This document shows, piece by piece, positions 18,424 through 27,946 of a stretch of DNA of 64,000 bases. The notes under the pieces are model-generated. The model was not told the DNA's origin. It did no database searches and was given only the letters and a program-made list of their open reading frames with translations. How positions within the stretch are numbered: position 1 is the first letter of the stretch; every line of letters starts with the position of its first letter. Where the stretch lies: positions 62,001 through 126,000 of the forward strand of contig CAVUKZ010000005.1 in assembly GCA_963742205.1 (NCBI GenBank), in the 5' to 3' direction. A program made the translations under genes and the position numbers. The DNA comes from WHSW01 sp963742205 (GTDB lineage: Bacteria > Actinomycetota > Thermoleophilia > Solirubrobacterales > 70-9).

Positions 18424-20244
18424 TGAACCTGCGACGGATCTCGATGGGGCTCAGCCTGCTGGCGGCGACGGTCGCGCTCGCGCTCGCCGTCTCCGGGCCG
18501 GCGACGGCGCAGGATTCCGGCGGCAAGGACGTCCTGCGGATCGGCTGGTCGCAGGACCCGAAGACGCTGAACCCGTACGTCGGCGTGAACGAGGAGGAGT
18601 TCACGATCTGGGCGATCAACTGGGAGTTGCTCGTCGGCTTCAACCCGGAGGACCTCACCCCGGCGCCGGCGATCGCGGAGAGCTGGGATGTCTCCGAGGA
18701 CGGCAAGACCGTCACCTTCCACCTGATCAAGGACGCGAAGTGGTCCGACGGCGTGCCGATTACCTCCGCGGACGTCAAGTTCTCCCTCGAGTCGCTGGGC
18801 GAGAACGGCCTGCTGTTCACCGGCTACACCGAGGGCGTCACCGCGATCAAGACGCCGGACGAACACACGGTCGTGCTCGAGACGAAGAAGCCCAACGCTC
18901 GGCTCATCGGCGACCTGTTCGTCTACATCCTGCCCAAGCACGTCTGGGACAAGGTGCCGGAAAAGGAACTCACCACCAGCTACCAGCCCGAGGTGCCCCT
19001 GGTCGGGAGCGGCCCCTACATCGTCACCGACTTCGAGCGGGGGCGGATCCTGCACATGGAGCCGAACCCGGAGTGGCGGGGCGAAACGCCGATCGTTCGA
19101 CGAGATCCAGTTCATCCGCTACGGGAGCGCGGACGCGGTGGAGCGCGCGCTCACCCTGGGCGAGATCGATTTCATCCCCGAGGTCCAACCGGCGACGTTC
19201 AACCGCCTCGGCGATCAGGAGGGGATCGAGACGGTGAACGCGCCCACGTACTCGTTCACCGAACTCGCCTTCAACCTCTGCTCGGCGGAGAACTGCCCGG
19301 AGGCCAAGTTCAACCCCGCCATCCAGGACACGACGATGCGGCAGGCGATCGCCTACAGCATCGACCGCGAGCGAAACAACGAGATCGCGAACCAGGGAAC
19401 CTCGTTCGTCGCCCACGGCCTCCTGCCCTCGTTCTACAAGGACTTCTACGAGGTGCCGGAGCAGGACTACCCGTACGACCCCGAGCTTGCGAACCAGCTC
19501 CTCGACGAGGCCGGCTGGACGCTCAACGACGACGGGATCAGGGAGAAGGACGGCGAGGTGGCCTCGTTCGACCTCTATGTGCGCTCAGAGGCGCAGGCCG
19601 ACATCCAGCAGGCGAAGCTGATCGCCGAGCAGACCAAGGAGATCGGCGTCGAGTTCAACGTCCAAGTGGTCAGCACCGACAAGCTCACCGAGCTGACGGT
19701 CCGCAAGGTCGACGGCAAGCCGGCGCCGGAGTTCGACTCGTTCATCTGGGGATGGGGAGGCGATCCGTACGACCCGAGCGCGCTCCTCGACCTCCTGACC
19801 ACGGGTCAAATCGGCGCATCCTCCGACGCCTTTTACTCGAACCCGGAGTACGACCGGCTGTACGAGAAGCAGCTGACCCTCGTCGGTGACGAGAACGCGG
19901 AGGAGCGCCAAGCGGTGGTCAGGGAGATGATCGCGGTCCTGCAGGAGGACCTGCCCTACATCGTGCTCACCTACGACCCCTATCTGGAGGCCTACAACTC
20001 CGACGCCCTGAGCAACGTCGAGCGACTCTGTCCGGCGGACACCGGAGAGGTGCTCTGCCAGCAGGTCTCGTACGAGCCGCTGCTCACGCTCCAGCCGGGC
20101 GAGAGCGGCGGAGGCAACGAGACGGTCAGCGGTGTGCCCGGCGGCGTAGCGGCGATCGGCGCCCTGATCGTCGCGGTGGCGGCCTTCGTGTTCGGCCGCG
20201 CCCGGGGGCGGCGCGAGACCGAGCCGTTGGAGCTCGAGGCTTGA
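18423..20244 (+). CDS. Oligopeptide ABC transporter substrate-binding protein (family 5), frameshifted
   Basis: About 605 residues: a signal peptide (LSLLAATVALALAVSGPATA), then a SBP_bac_5 domain with LRIGWSQDPKTLNPY, WDVSEDGKTVTFHL, KWSDGVPITSADVKFSLE and, in the second half, MRQAIAYSIDRE. Unusually it ends with a C-terminal membrane helix (VAAIGALIVAVAAFVFG) and a basic tail, so it is anchored at its C-terminus rather than by lipid. An extra base near 19098 (ATCGTTCGAC) splits the frame; deletion gives TPIFDEIQFIRYGS. GGAGG at 18412 supports ATG 18423; GTG 18420 is equally possible. It captures peptides for the permeases that follow. Confidence 0.9.
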
Positions 20245-20260
20245 CCGGGGGGGACGGCGC

Positions 20261-21229
20261 ATGAACGCTCGCTGGCTCGCCGGCAAGCTCGCCGCGGCGC
20301 TGCTGACGCTGGCGTTCGTGCTCGTCTTCAACTTCTTCCTCTTCCGAGGGCTGGGCGACCCGACGACCCAGCTCGCCCGGCTCCCGCAGTCGACCCCCGA
20401 GGAGATCGAGAAGCTGAAGGCCGACTACGGCCTCGACAAGCCGGTCCTCGGCCAGTTCGCCGACTATGTCGGCGACACCCTGACGCTCGACCTCGGCATC
20501 AGCCAGACGACCCGGGAGCCGGTCTGGGACGAGATCAAGGCCGCGATCCCGTGGACCCTCCTGCTCGTCGGCACCGGAACGCTGTTCGCGACCGTGCTCG
20601 GCGCCTGGATGGGGGTGGTGGCCGCGACCAGGCGCGGCAAGAAGACGGACGACGGCTTCCTCGGCTTCAGCCTGTTCACCTACGCGGCGCCCGAGTACTG
20701 GTTGGGGATCATCCTCATCCTCGTCTTCGCGGTCGCGATCCCGATCTTCCCCGCGGGCCAGCAGATGACTCCCGGGGTGGAGTTCTCGAACTGGTTCTCG
20801 CAGGCGCTCAACGTCGCCGACCATCTGGTCCTGCCGGCGATCGCGATGACCCTGCTGATCCTGGGCCAGTACTTCCTGATCATGCGCTCGTCGATGGTCG
20901 ACGTGCTGACCGAGGACTTCATCACCGTCAAACGCGCGACCGGCCTGCCGTGGCGCCGCGTGGTGAACAAGCACGCGGTCCCGAACGCGCTGTTGCCGCT
21001 GGTGACGATCGCCGCGATCCAGTTCGGGGCCGTCGCCGGGGGCGCGATCACGATCGAGACGATCTTCTCGTGGCCCGGGTTGGGCGAGCTCTCCTTCAAC
21101 GCGATCAATGACAAGGACTTCCCGATGCTGCAGGGGACCTTCCTCGTCTTCTCGGTCGGCGTGATCTTCGCCAACCTCGTCGCCGACTGCCTCTACTTCG
21201 CCCTCGACCCGCGGGTGCAGACACGATGA
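20261..21229 (+). CDS. Oligopeptide ABC permease, DppB/OppB type
   Basis: A 322-residue inner-membrane protein with six predicted helices and the DppB-type N-terminus: LAFVLVFNFFLFRGLGDP, a periplasmic stretch, then the permease core from about residue 95. The ATPase-contact EAA loop reads RATGLPWRRVVNKHAVPNA (about 225-245). Intact. GGGGG upstream acts as ribosome site. Its TGA overlaps the ATG of the partner permease (ATGA). Together with the next gene it forms the membrane channel of the importer. Confidence 0.93.
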   Translation: MNARWLAGKLAAALLTLAFVLVFNFFLFRGLGDPTTQLARLPQSTPEEIEKLKADYGLDKPVLGQFADYVGDTLTLDLGISQTTREPVWDEIKAAIPWTLLLVGTGTLFATVLGAWMGVVAATRRGKKTDDGFLGFSLFTYAAPEYWLGIILILVFAVAIPIFPAGQQMTPGVEFSNWFSQALNVADHLVLPAIAMTLLILGQYFLIMRSSMVDVLTEDFITVKRATGLPWRRVVNKHAVPNALLPLVTIAAIQFGAVAGGAITIETIFSWPGLGELSFNAINDKDFPMLQGTFLVFSVGVIFANLVADCLYFALDPRVQTR

Positions 21230-22124
21230 CCCTTTCGCTCGGCCGAGCACGCCCCGCCCGCGCTCATGACCGGGGCACGAACTCGCGAGCTGCTGTTCGG
21301 GACCTGGCGGGGACGGATCTCGCTCGGTGTGCTCGGGCTGTTCATCTTCATGGCGATCTTCGGCAGCGCGATCGCCCCCTACGACCCCGAGGCCTCGAGC
21401 CTCGAGGTGCTCGCAACCGCCCAGCAGCTCGCACCTTCTGGGCACGACCGAGAGCGGCGCGGACGTCCTCTCCCAGCTGCTGGTCGGGGCGCGGATCTCG
21501 ATCGTGGTCGGCTTTGCCGCGGCCGTCATCTCGTCCGTGATCGGCGCCGCGGTCGGCCTGTTCAGCGGCTACTTCGGGGGATGGACCGACCGCATCCTCG
21601 ACGCCCTCGACAATTGGTTCCTCGTCATCCCCACGCTGCCCCTGATGGTCGTCCTCTCCCGGATCCTCAACCCCTCGTTGGGTGTCCTGATTCTGGTGAT
21701 CGGGATCACCTCGTGGGCGGGGACGGGGCGGATCGTGCGCTCGCAGGTCCTGACCCTGCGGGAGCGGGCGTTCGTCGAGCGCGCCCGCGCCCTCGGCGCC
21801 AGCCACTGGTACATCATCCGCACGCATATCTTCCCCAACGCGCTGCCGCTGATCTTCGCCAACACGGTGCTGATCGTCGCCGTCGCGATCCTCTCCGAGG
21901 CCGCGCTGTCCTTCCTCGGCCTCGGCGACCCGACCCACATCTCGTGGGGCACGATGCTCGAGAACGCGTTCGCGTCCGGCGCGCCGAGCGCGGAGGCGTG
22001 GTGGTACGTGATCCCGCCCGGCCTCTGCATCACCCTGCTGGTGCTCTCCGTTGCGGTGCTCGGCTACCTCTTCGAGGAGTACGTCAACCCGCGACTGCTG
22101 GACGAGGAGCAGGTGCCAGCATGA
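21226..22124 (+). CDS. Oligopeptide ABC permease, DppC/OppC type, frameshifted
   Basis: About 298 residues. The N-terminal helix is ISLGVLGLFIFMAIFGSAIAPY; HLLGTTESGADVLSQLL and GARISIVVGFAAAVISS are typical of DppC, and the EAA loop is RARALGASHWYIIRTHIFPNA. Two frame breaks occur near the start: one at about 21255, just after the ATGA-coupled start, and one at about 21428, where an extra base precedes TCGCACCTTCTG. Beyond that the protein is continuous to the TGA at 22124. It pairs with the permease upstream. Confidence 0.88.
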
Positions 22125-22189
22125 CAGTGAGGTGCTTTAGCACCGAAAGCAGCATGTCAGGCGGCGAAGCCGCCGCAGGTGATTCATGA
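22121..22189 (+). CDS. 22-codon coupled micro-ORF carrying two hairpins
   Basis: Between permease and ATPase lies a 22-codon frame whose ATG overlaps the permease stop (ATGA at 22121-22124) and whose TGA overlaps the ATPase start (ATGA at 22186-22189). Its DNA consists largely of two perfect stem-loops: GGTGC/GCACC with a TTTA loop (22131-22144) and GGCGGC/GCCGCC with a GAA loop (22160-22174). The peptide (MTVRCFSTESSM...) resembles nothing I know. Either a coupling leader peptide or an inserted palindromic element that kept the frame open. Confidence 0.4.
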   Translation: MTVRCFSTESSMSGGEAAAGDS

Positions 22190-23207
22190 CGGTGCCCCTG
22201 CTCGAGGTCAAGGACCTGCACGTGCGCGCCGGCGGCAATCCGATCGTCGACGGCGTCGATCTGGTGATCGAGCCCGGCGAGGCGCTCGGGCTCGCGGGCG
22301 AGTCGGGGTGCGGCAAGACCACCACGGCGCTGGCGCTGATGAAGCTGCTGCCGGGCGGCCTGGAGCAGTCGGGGGAGATGACCTTGAACGTCGAGGCCGA
22401 GGCCGAGCCGATCCGGCTCGACCGGCGGACCGAGACCGGGATGCGCTACGTCCGCTGGCGTCACATCTCGCTCGTCTTCCAGGGCGCGATGAACTCGCTC
22501 GACCCCGTCCAGCGGGTCGAGGACCAGTTCGAGGAGGCGATCGTCCTCCACGCGCCGCGCGCCTCGTCGGACGAGGTCCGCGGCGCGGATCGACGAGCTG
22601 CTCGAGACCGTCGGGCTGACCCCCGTTGTCGGGCGCCGTTACGCCCACCAGCTCTCCGGCGGTCAGCGCCAGCGGGTGATGATCGCCCTCGCGCTGGCCT
22701 GCCGGCCATCGCTCGTGATCGCGGACGAGCCAACGACCGCGCTCGACGTGGTCATGCAGGCGCAGGTCCTGGAGCTGCTCGAGCGCCTGCGCGAGCAGCT
22801 CGGGCTGGCCCTGATCCTGATCTCGCACGACCTCGGCGTCCTCGCCGAGACCTGCGACCGGATCGCGGTCATGTACGCCGGCCGGATCGTCGAGACCGGC
22901 CCGGTGCGCGCCGTCTTCGACTCCCCGCAGCACCCCTACACGAAGCGGCTGCTCGACACGCTGCCGGTGATCGGCGGCGTGCGCGGCCTGGCGGCGCCGA
23001 TCCCGGGTGGCCCGCCGGATCCGGGCGACCTGCCCGAGGGCTGTCGCTTCCGACCCCGCTGCCCGTACGCGGCCGACCGCTGCTTCGACCGACCCGGCCC
23101 TGCGTGAGGTCGGCCCGGGGCAGTCCGCGGCGTGCCACTACGCGCCCTGGACCGAGTGGCCCGAGATCACCGCGCCCGCCGTGACCGCCACCGAGGTCGC
23201 CGAATGA
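22186..23207 (+). CDS. Oligopeptide ABC ATP-binding protein, DppD/OppD type, frameshifted
   Basis: About 340 residues. Walker A GESGCGKTTTALALM, Q-loop SLVFQGAMNSLDPVQ, signature LSGGQRQRVMMIALAL, Walker B SLVIADEPTTALD and switch histidine LILISHDLGV are all present. The C-terminal oligopeptide-transporter extension includes the cysteine cluster CRFRPRCPYAADRCF, which in related proteins binds an iron-sulfur cluster. Extra bases near 22583 (CGCGGCGCGG) and near 23090 break the frame; the last segment reads TDPALREVGPGQSAACHY and stops at 23207, overlapping the second ATPase start (ATGA). Confidence 0.88.
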
Positions 23208-24191
23208 ATCCCGAGACCCTGATGGAGGTTCGCGACCTGGCGGTGGAGTTCCGCGTCCGCAAGAGCGTCGCGCGGGCGGTCGACGGGGTCTCGTTCGAGT
23301 GGCGAAAGGGCGAGATCCTCGGCGTCGTCGGCGAATCCGGCTGCGGCAAGTCGACCCTCGCGCGGGCCATGCTGAGCCTGGTCGAGCCCGCGTCCGGCGA
23401 GTTGGCCCTCGACGGCCAGGACGGCGAACGGCAAGCGGAACATGGACGAGCTTCGCCGGCGCCTGCAGATGATCTTCCAGGACCCCTACCAGACGCTCAA
23501 CCCGCGCCAGCGGGTGCGGACGATCGTCGCCGAGCCGCTGCGGGTGCAGGGCGTCGCCAAGGGTGAGCACGATGAGCGCGTGCGCCGAGCGCTGCGACGA
23601 CGTCGGGATGGATCTTGAGCGCTTCTCGCGAGCGCTACCCGCACCAGCTCTCCGGCGGCCAGCGCCAGCGGGTGGCGATCGCGGCGGCGCTCGTGCTCGA
23701 GCCCGACGGGCTGATCTGCGACGAGCCCGTCTCGATGCTCGACGTCTCGGTCCAGGCGCAGATCCTCGCCGTGCTGCTCGAGCTCCAGCGCCAGCGCGGA
23801 GCTGGCGCTGCTGTTCATCACCCACGACCTGAGCCTCGCCTGGACGCTCTGCGACCGGATCGTGGTCATGTACCTCGGCCGCGTGGTCGAGCAGGGCACG
23901 GCCGTGGACGTCATCGAGCGGCCACAGCACCCGTACACCCAGGCGCTCGTGAGCGCGATCCCGGTCCCGACGCCCGGCGGGGGCGGCCGCCGCGAGCTGC
24001 TCAGGGGCGAGCTCCCGGACGCCGACCGCGGTGCCCTCCGGGCTGTCGCTTCCATCCGCGTTGCCCGCGACGCTTCGAGCCGTGCGACAAGGTCGATCCA
24101 CCGCTGCTCGACGCCGGCGCTCCCGGTCAGCGCGCCGCCTGCCTGCTGCACGATCCGGAGCAGGCGCCGAAGGCGGCGCGCGCGGTGCTGA
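23204..24191 (+). CDS. Oligopeptide ABC ATP-binding protein, DppF/OppF type, heavily frameshifted
   Basis: Reassembled from five frames: Walker A GESGCGKSTLARAML, Q-loop LQMIFQDPYQTLNPRQRV, signature YPHQLSGGQRQRVAIAAAL, Walker B GLICDEPVSMLDVSVQ, switch LLFITHDLSLAW and the Cys-containing tail GCRFHPRCPRRFEPC. Extra single bases at about 23421, 23596, 23624, 23801, 24030 and 24047 explain all shifts, and one more near 24183 would place the stop at 24189-24191 overlapping the next ATG (TGATG). As printed the last frame runs into the P1 peptidase; I regard that fusion as an artefact. This is the most error-dense gene in the window. Confidence 0.8.
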
Positions 24192-25135
24192 TGAGCGGCT
24201 CACGACGCGCTGGCGCGACGTCGGCCGGCCCCGTCGGGCGGCTCGAGCCCGGCCAGCGCAACGCGATCACCGACGTCCCCGGGGTGCGGGTGGGCCAGTC
24301 GCAGGCGGAGAGCGGCGAGCGCACCGGCGTGACCGTGATCGCGCCGCCCTCGTTGCCGGCCTACGCAGGGGTGCGGACCGTCAACGGGATGGGCGAGCTC
24401 ACCGGATGGCTGGAGATCGAGGAGTCGGGTGGGATGGAGACCCCGGTCTACCTCTGCGGGACCCACGCCGTCGGCACCGTCTACCAGGCGGCGATCACGG
24501 CCTCCGGGCGGGGGCCCGACCACGTCACGATCCCGATCGTCGGCGAGTGCGACGACGGCGACATGGCCGATTCGCGGACGGTCACAGCGGCCGACGTCGA
24601 GCGCGCGCTCGAGGCGCTCGGGCCGGAGGTCGCGGAGGGCACGGTCGGGGCCGGCACCGGGATGGATTGCTACGGATACCCGGGCGGCATCGGCACGGCG
24701 TCGCGCCTGGTCGACGGCTACACGGTCGGCGTGTTGCTGTTGTGCAACTTCGGCGACCGCGATTACCTCGACCTCCTGGAGGGCCTGCCGGCCCCCGACG
24801 CGCGGCCCGGGCGCGAGGGGTCGTGCATCGCCGTCTGTATGACCGATGCGCCCCTGGCGCCGCACCAGCTGCGCCGGCTCGCGCTGCGGCCGCTGCTCGG
24901 GCTCGCGCGCACCGGCTCCTACGCCCACGAGGGCTCGGGCGAGATCGGGCTCGCGCTCTCCACCTCGCTCACCGCGAGCCTCGACAACTCGGCGCTCAAC
25001 CCGTATTTCGCCGGCGCGTACGAGGCCGCGCAGGAGGCGGTCTACAACTGCCTCGTCGCCGGGCGCGCATCCGAGCGCCTCGACGGCACGATGCAGGAGG
25101 AGTTTCCGGTCGATCTCGTCCGCCGCGCCGGGTAG
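24191..25135 (+). CDS. P1-family (DmpA-like) aminopeptidase
   Basis: A 314-residue N-terminal-nucleophile hydrolase of the P1/DmpA family. Recognisable blocks are GQRNAITDVPGVRVGQ near the start, TVNGMGELTG, VGTVYQAAI, VGAGTGMDCYGYPGGIGTASR, then HEGSGEIGLALST and NSALNPYFAGAYEAAQEAVYN. Members self-cleave and act on N-terminal D- or L-amino acids, beta-peptides or peptide amides. The beta-peptide activity is noteworthy beside a beta-amino-acid pathway. It directly follows the importer and precedes another peptidase gene, so it probably processes what is imported. The ATG overlaps the expected ATPase stop. Confidence 0.87.
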   Translation: MSGSRRAGATSAGPVGRLEPGQRNAITDVPGVRVGQSQAESGERTGVTVIAPPSLPAYAGVRTVNGMGELTGWLEIEESGGMETPVYLCGTHAVGTVYQAAITASGRGPDHVTIPIVGECDDGDMADSRTVTAADVERALEALGPEVAEGTVGAGTGMDCYGYPGGIGTASRLVDGYTVGVLLLCNFGDRDYLDLLEGLPAPDARPGREGSCIAVCMTDAPLAPHQLRRLALRPLLGLARTGSYAHEGSGEIGLALSTSLTASLDNSALNPYFAGAYEAAQEAVYNCLVAGRASERLDGTMQEEFPVDLVRRAG

Positions 25136-25201
25136 AGAACCCGTGACTCGGGATCGCGCTCGCCTTCGCTCGACGGCGTGGTGCCGCCTCGCCCCTGCGC
25201 G

Positions 25202-26518
25202 ATGATCGAGCCGATGCCAGACGGAGCACTGCACGACGAGGTGGTGGAGCTCGCCCAGGGGTTGCTCCGGATCGACACGTCCAACCCGCCGGGGAACGAG
25301 ACCCCCGCCGCTCAGCTGATCGCGGCGCACCTGCGCGAGGCCGGCGTGGAGTGCGAGCTCGTCGGCCCCGATCCCGAGCGCCTCAACCTCGTCGCCCGTG
25401 TGCCGGGGGCGGGCACTGGACCGTCGATCATGCTGCTCGCCCACACGGACGTCGTCCCGGCGCCCTCGGACGGCTGGACGGTGCCGCCGTTCGCGGCGAC
25501 ACTTGCTGACGGACGGCTGATCGGCCGCGGGGCCGTCGACATGAAGAACGAGCTCGCGGCGCGCGTGGTCGCGGTCGCGGCACTCGCCCGCAGCGGCGCG
25601 CGCCCGGCCGGCGACGTCGTTCTGATCGCCGAGGCCGACGAGGAACGCAACGTCTCCGACGTCGGCCTCTCATGGCTGGCGCGCGAGCGCCCGGACCTGC
25701 GCTGTGACCTGGCGATCAACGAAGGCGGCGGCCTGCTGCTCGAGCTCGCGTCCGGGCGCCGGGTGCTGACCGTCTCGGTGGGTGAGAAGCAGGTCACCTC
25801 GCTGCGGATCCGCGTCTTCGGCCGGGCGGGCCACGCCTCGATCCCACCCCGCGACGACAACGCGCTGCGCCACGCGGCCACGGCCGTCGACCGTCTGCTC
25901 GACCACACGGAGCCGGCGACCGTCGTTCCGTCGGTCGCCGCGGCGCTGGAGGTGATCGGGGCGCCGCCGGGGGATGCGGAGGAGATGATCACCTGGGCGT
26001 CCGGCCAGCACCCGGTGCTCGCCGACGAGCTGCCCGCGGTGACCCGGATGACCGTGACCCCGACGGGCCTGAGGACCCACGAGCCCCCAAACGTGGTCCC
26101 GCCCTTCGCGGATGTGATCTGCGACTGCCGCACGCTCCCCGGCCAGAACGTCGACGACATCCGCGACTACGTCGGCCGGGCGCTCGGCGCCGACTTCAAG
26201 TACGAGCTCGAGCTGCTCGAACCGCTCGCCGGCGGCACGGAGTCGCCTACGGACACGCCCCTGTTCGAAGCCCTGCGCGAGTACGCGGCGAGCCGCGCGA
26301 ACGCGGAGCTGCTGCCGCTGCTGTCCGCCGGGTTCACGGACTCGCACTGGATCCGGGAGGCCTGGGGCACGGTCGCCTACGGCTTCGCCCCGGTGCTCTT
26401 CGGCGACCTCGACGCCTACCTCAACGCCGCCCACGCCAACGACGAGGCGATCGAGATCGCGGACCTGGTCGAGATGGCGGAGTTCCACTACGAGCTCATT
26501 CGGCCGGATTCGGATTGA
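25202..26518 (+). CDS. M20-family metallopeptidase / deacylase
   Basis: A 438-residue dizinc peptidase of the ArgE/DapE/ACY1 type. LLAHTDVVPAP (zinc His about residue 81), IGRGAVDMKNELAA (bridging Asp), IAEADEERNVSDVG (catalytic Glu and zinc Glu) and FGRAGHASIPP in the dimerisation domain are visible, and the final zinc His lies in LNAAHANDEAIEI. It could remove an N-acyl group or cleave a short peptide. Last gene of the operon that starts at 14513, 66 bp after the P1 peptidase stop. ATG 25202 is used; ATG 25214 is possible. Confidence 0.9.
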   Translation: MIEPMPDGALHDEVVELAQGLLRIDTSNPPGNETPAAQLIAAHLREAGVECELVGPDPERLNLVARVPGAGTGPSIMLLAHTDVVPAPSDGWTVPPFAATLADGRLIGRGAVDMKNELAARVVAVAALARSGARPAGDVVLIAEADEERNVSDVGLSWLARERPDLRCDLAINEGGGLLLELASGRRVLTVSVGEKQVTSLRIRVFGRAGHASIPPRDDNALRHAATAVDRLLDHTEPATVVPSVAAALEVIGAPPGDAEEMITWASGQHPVLADELPAVTRMTVTPTGLRTHEPPNVVPPFADVICDCRTLPGQNVDDIRDYVGRALGADFKYELELLEPLAGGTESPTDTPLFEALREYAASRANAELLPLLSAGFTDSHWIREAWGTVAYGFAPVLFGDLDAYLNAAHANDEAIEIADLVEMAEFHYELIRPDSD

Positions 26519-26593
26519 TTTGCTGTTCTGATCAGCACAAGCCGCGGGCGGAAAAGGCCGAGACCCGCACATAACTCGGCGCGATTTACGCCT

Positions 26594-26638
26594 AATTTGG
26601 CCTAAGACTTGACAAATTGGCGGCGATGTGGAATTGAT
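26594..26638 (+). promoter_or_regulatory. Candidate promoter and inverted repeat before the ROK gene
   Basis: An A/T-rich island in a G/C-rich background. TTGACA (26609-26614) is a consensus -35 and ATTGAT (26633-26638), 18 bp on, could act as -10; transcription would then begin near the GTG at 26648. AATTTG (26594-26599) and CAAATT (26613-26618) form an inverted repeat overlapping the -35, a reasonable site for ROK autoregulation. Confidence 0.4.
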
Positions 26639-26647
26639 TCGCGCGCC

Positions 26648-27848
26648 GTGAGGAGGAAGGGCTCACTGGCCTCGCTGCGGGAGGCCAACCGCAAGCTGGT
26701 GATCGATGCGCTGCGCGAGCGCGGCGTCGCCAGCCGGGCCGAGGTCGCGCGGATCACCGGCCTCTCGCGCTCGACCGTGTCGACGATCGTCACCGACCTG
26801 CTCGACAGCGGACTGGCGGGCGAGCGCGATGGTCAGCCCAACGGCGGGACGCACGCGGGCCGCCCCCCGGTGATGGTGTCGCTCAACGGCTCCGCCGGGC
26901 TCGCGGTCGGGATCGACTTCGGCCACCGCCACCTCCGCGTCGCGGTCTCCGACCTCTCGCACACGGTGCTCGCCGAGACGTGGCGCGAGCTCGACGTCGA
27001 CCACTCCGCCGACCAGGGTCTCGACGCCGCGGTCGAGTTCGTCGACGAGGTGCTGGCCGAGGCGAGCGCCGATCGCGCCCGCGTGATCGGCGTCGGCATG
27101 GGCCTCCCCGCGCCGATCGATCGCGCCACCGGAGCCGTCCAGGGCTCCTCGATCCTCCCGGGCTGGGTCGGCGTCGACGCGGCAGCCGAGGCGAGCGCCC
27201 GCCTCGGGCTCCCGGTGGAGGTCGACAACGACGCCAACCTGGGCGGGCTCGCGGAGCTCGTCTGGGGCGCCGGCCGCGGGCGATCGGAGATCGCGTACAT
27301 CAAGGCCTCGTCCGGCGTCGGCGCCGGGCTGATCTCCGGCCGGCCGGCTCCAGCACGGGGTCGGCGGGACGGCGGGCGAGATCGGCCACATGCTGATCGC
27401 CGAGAGCGGCCCGGTGTGCCGGTGCGGCAACCGCGGCTGCCTCGAGACGCTGGCGTCGACCCGGGCCATCGCGACCCTGCTGAGCGCGAGCCGGGCCGAG
27501 GAGGTCACGACCAGGCGGGCGCTCGAGCTGTGCGCCTCGGGCGACGCGGCGGCCCAGCGCCTCGTGGGCGACGCCGGGCGGGCGATCGGCATCGCGGTCG
27601 CGAATCTCTGCAACCTGCTCAACCCCGAGTGCGTGATCGTCGGCGGCGACCTGGCGGTGGCCGGCGAGGTCCTGCTCGCCCCGCTGCGCGAGGCCGCGCG
27701 CCGAAACGCGATCCCGAGCGCCGCCGACGAGGTCGAAATCGTCGCCGGCGTGCTCGGCGAGCGCGCCGAGCTGCTGGGCGCGCTCGCGCTCGTCATGCAC
27801 GAGTCGGATCGGTTCACGACGCCGTCGCCCCTGATGGAGGCCGCGTAA
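26648..27848 (+). CDS. ROK-family transcriptional repressor, frameshifted
   Basis: About 400 residues: an N-terminal winged helix (NRKLVIDALRERGVASRAEVARITGLSRSTVSTIV) fused to a ROK sugar-kinase-like domain with VGIDFGHRHLRVAV, the ROK zinc-finger motif CRCGNRGCLETLAS and a preceding GEIGHM. It is of the XylR/NagC type and should bind a sugar ligand. An extra base near 27345-27350 (CGGCCGGCCGG) shifts the frame; removal restores GRLQHGVGGTAGEIGHM. GTG 26648 is chosen over TTG 26609, which is part of the -35 hexamer. It heads the sugar ABC operon and probably represses it. Confidence 0.87.
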
Positions 27849-27946
27849 TGCGCAAACACTTAAAGCAGGACAGCCCGCGCGAGCGGACAATCACGAGAGA
27901 GGAGACGCGTAACCAAATGGATTCTTCGATCAGGAGGATGCGATGA
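27848..27946 (+). CDS. 32-codon micro-ORF between regulator and sugar-binding protein
   Basis: ATG 27848 overlaps the ROK stop (TAATG) and TGA 27944-27946 overlaps the next gene's ATG (ATGA). The 32-residue product is very basic and polar, begins MRKHLKQDSPRERTITREE and has no recognised motif. It is less G/C-rich than its neighbours. It may simply couple translation across the 94-bp gap, or be a real small peptide; AGGAGG at 27935 within it is the ribosome site for the binding-protein gene. Confidence 0.35.
   Translation: MRKHLKQDSPRERTITREETRNQMDSSIRRMR

Noticed and set aside
23615..25135. Apparent fusion of an ABC ATPase with a P1 aminopeptidase
   Set aside because: The TGATG at 24189-24193 fits separate genes, and one extra base near 24183 explains the continuity. 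P1 enzymes are not known as such fusions.
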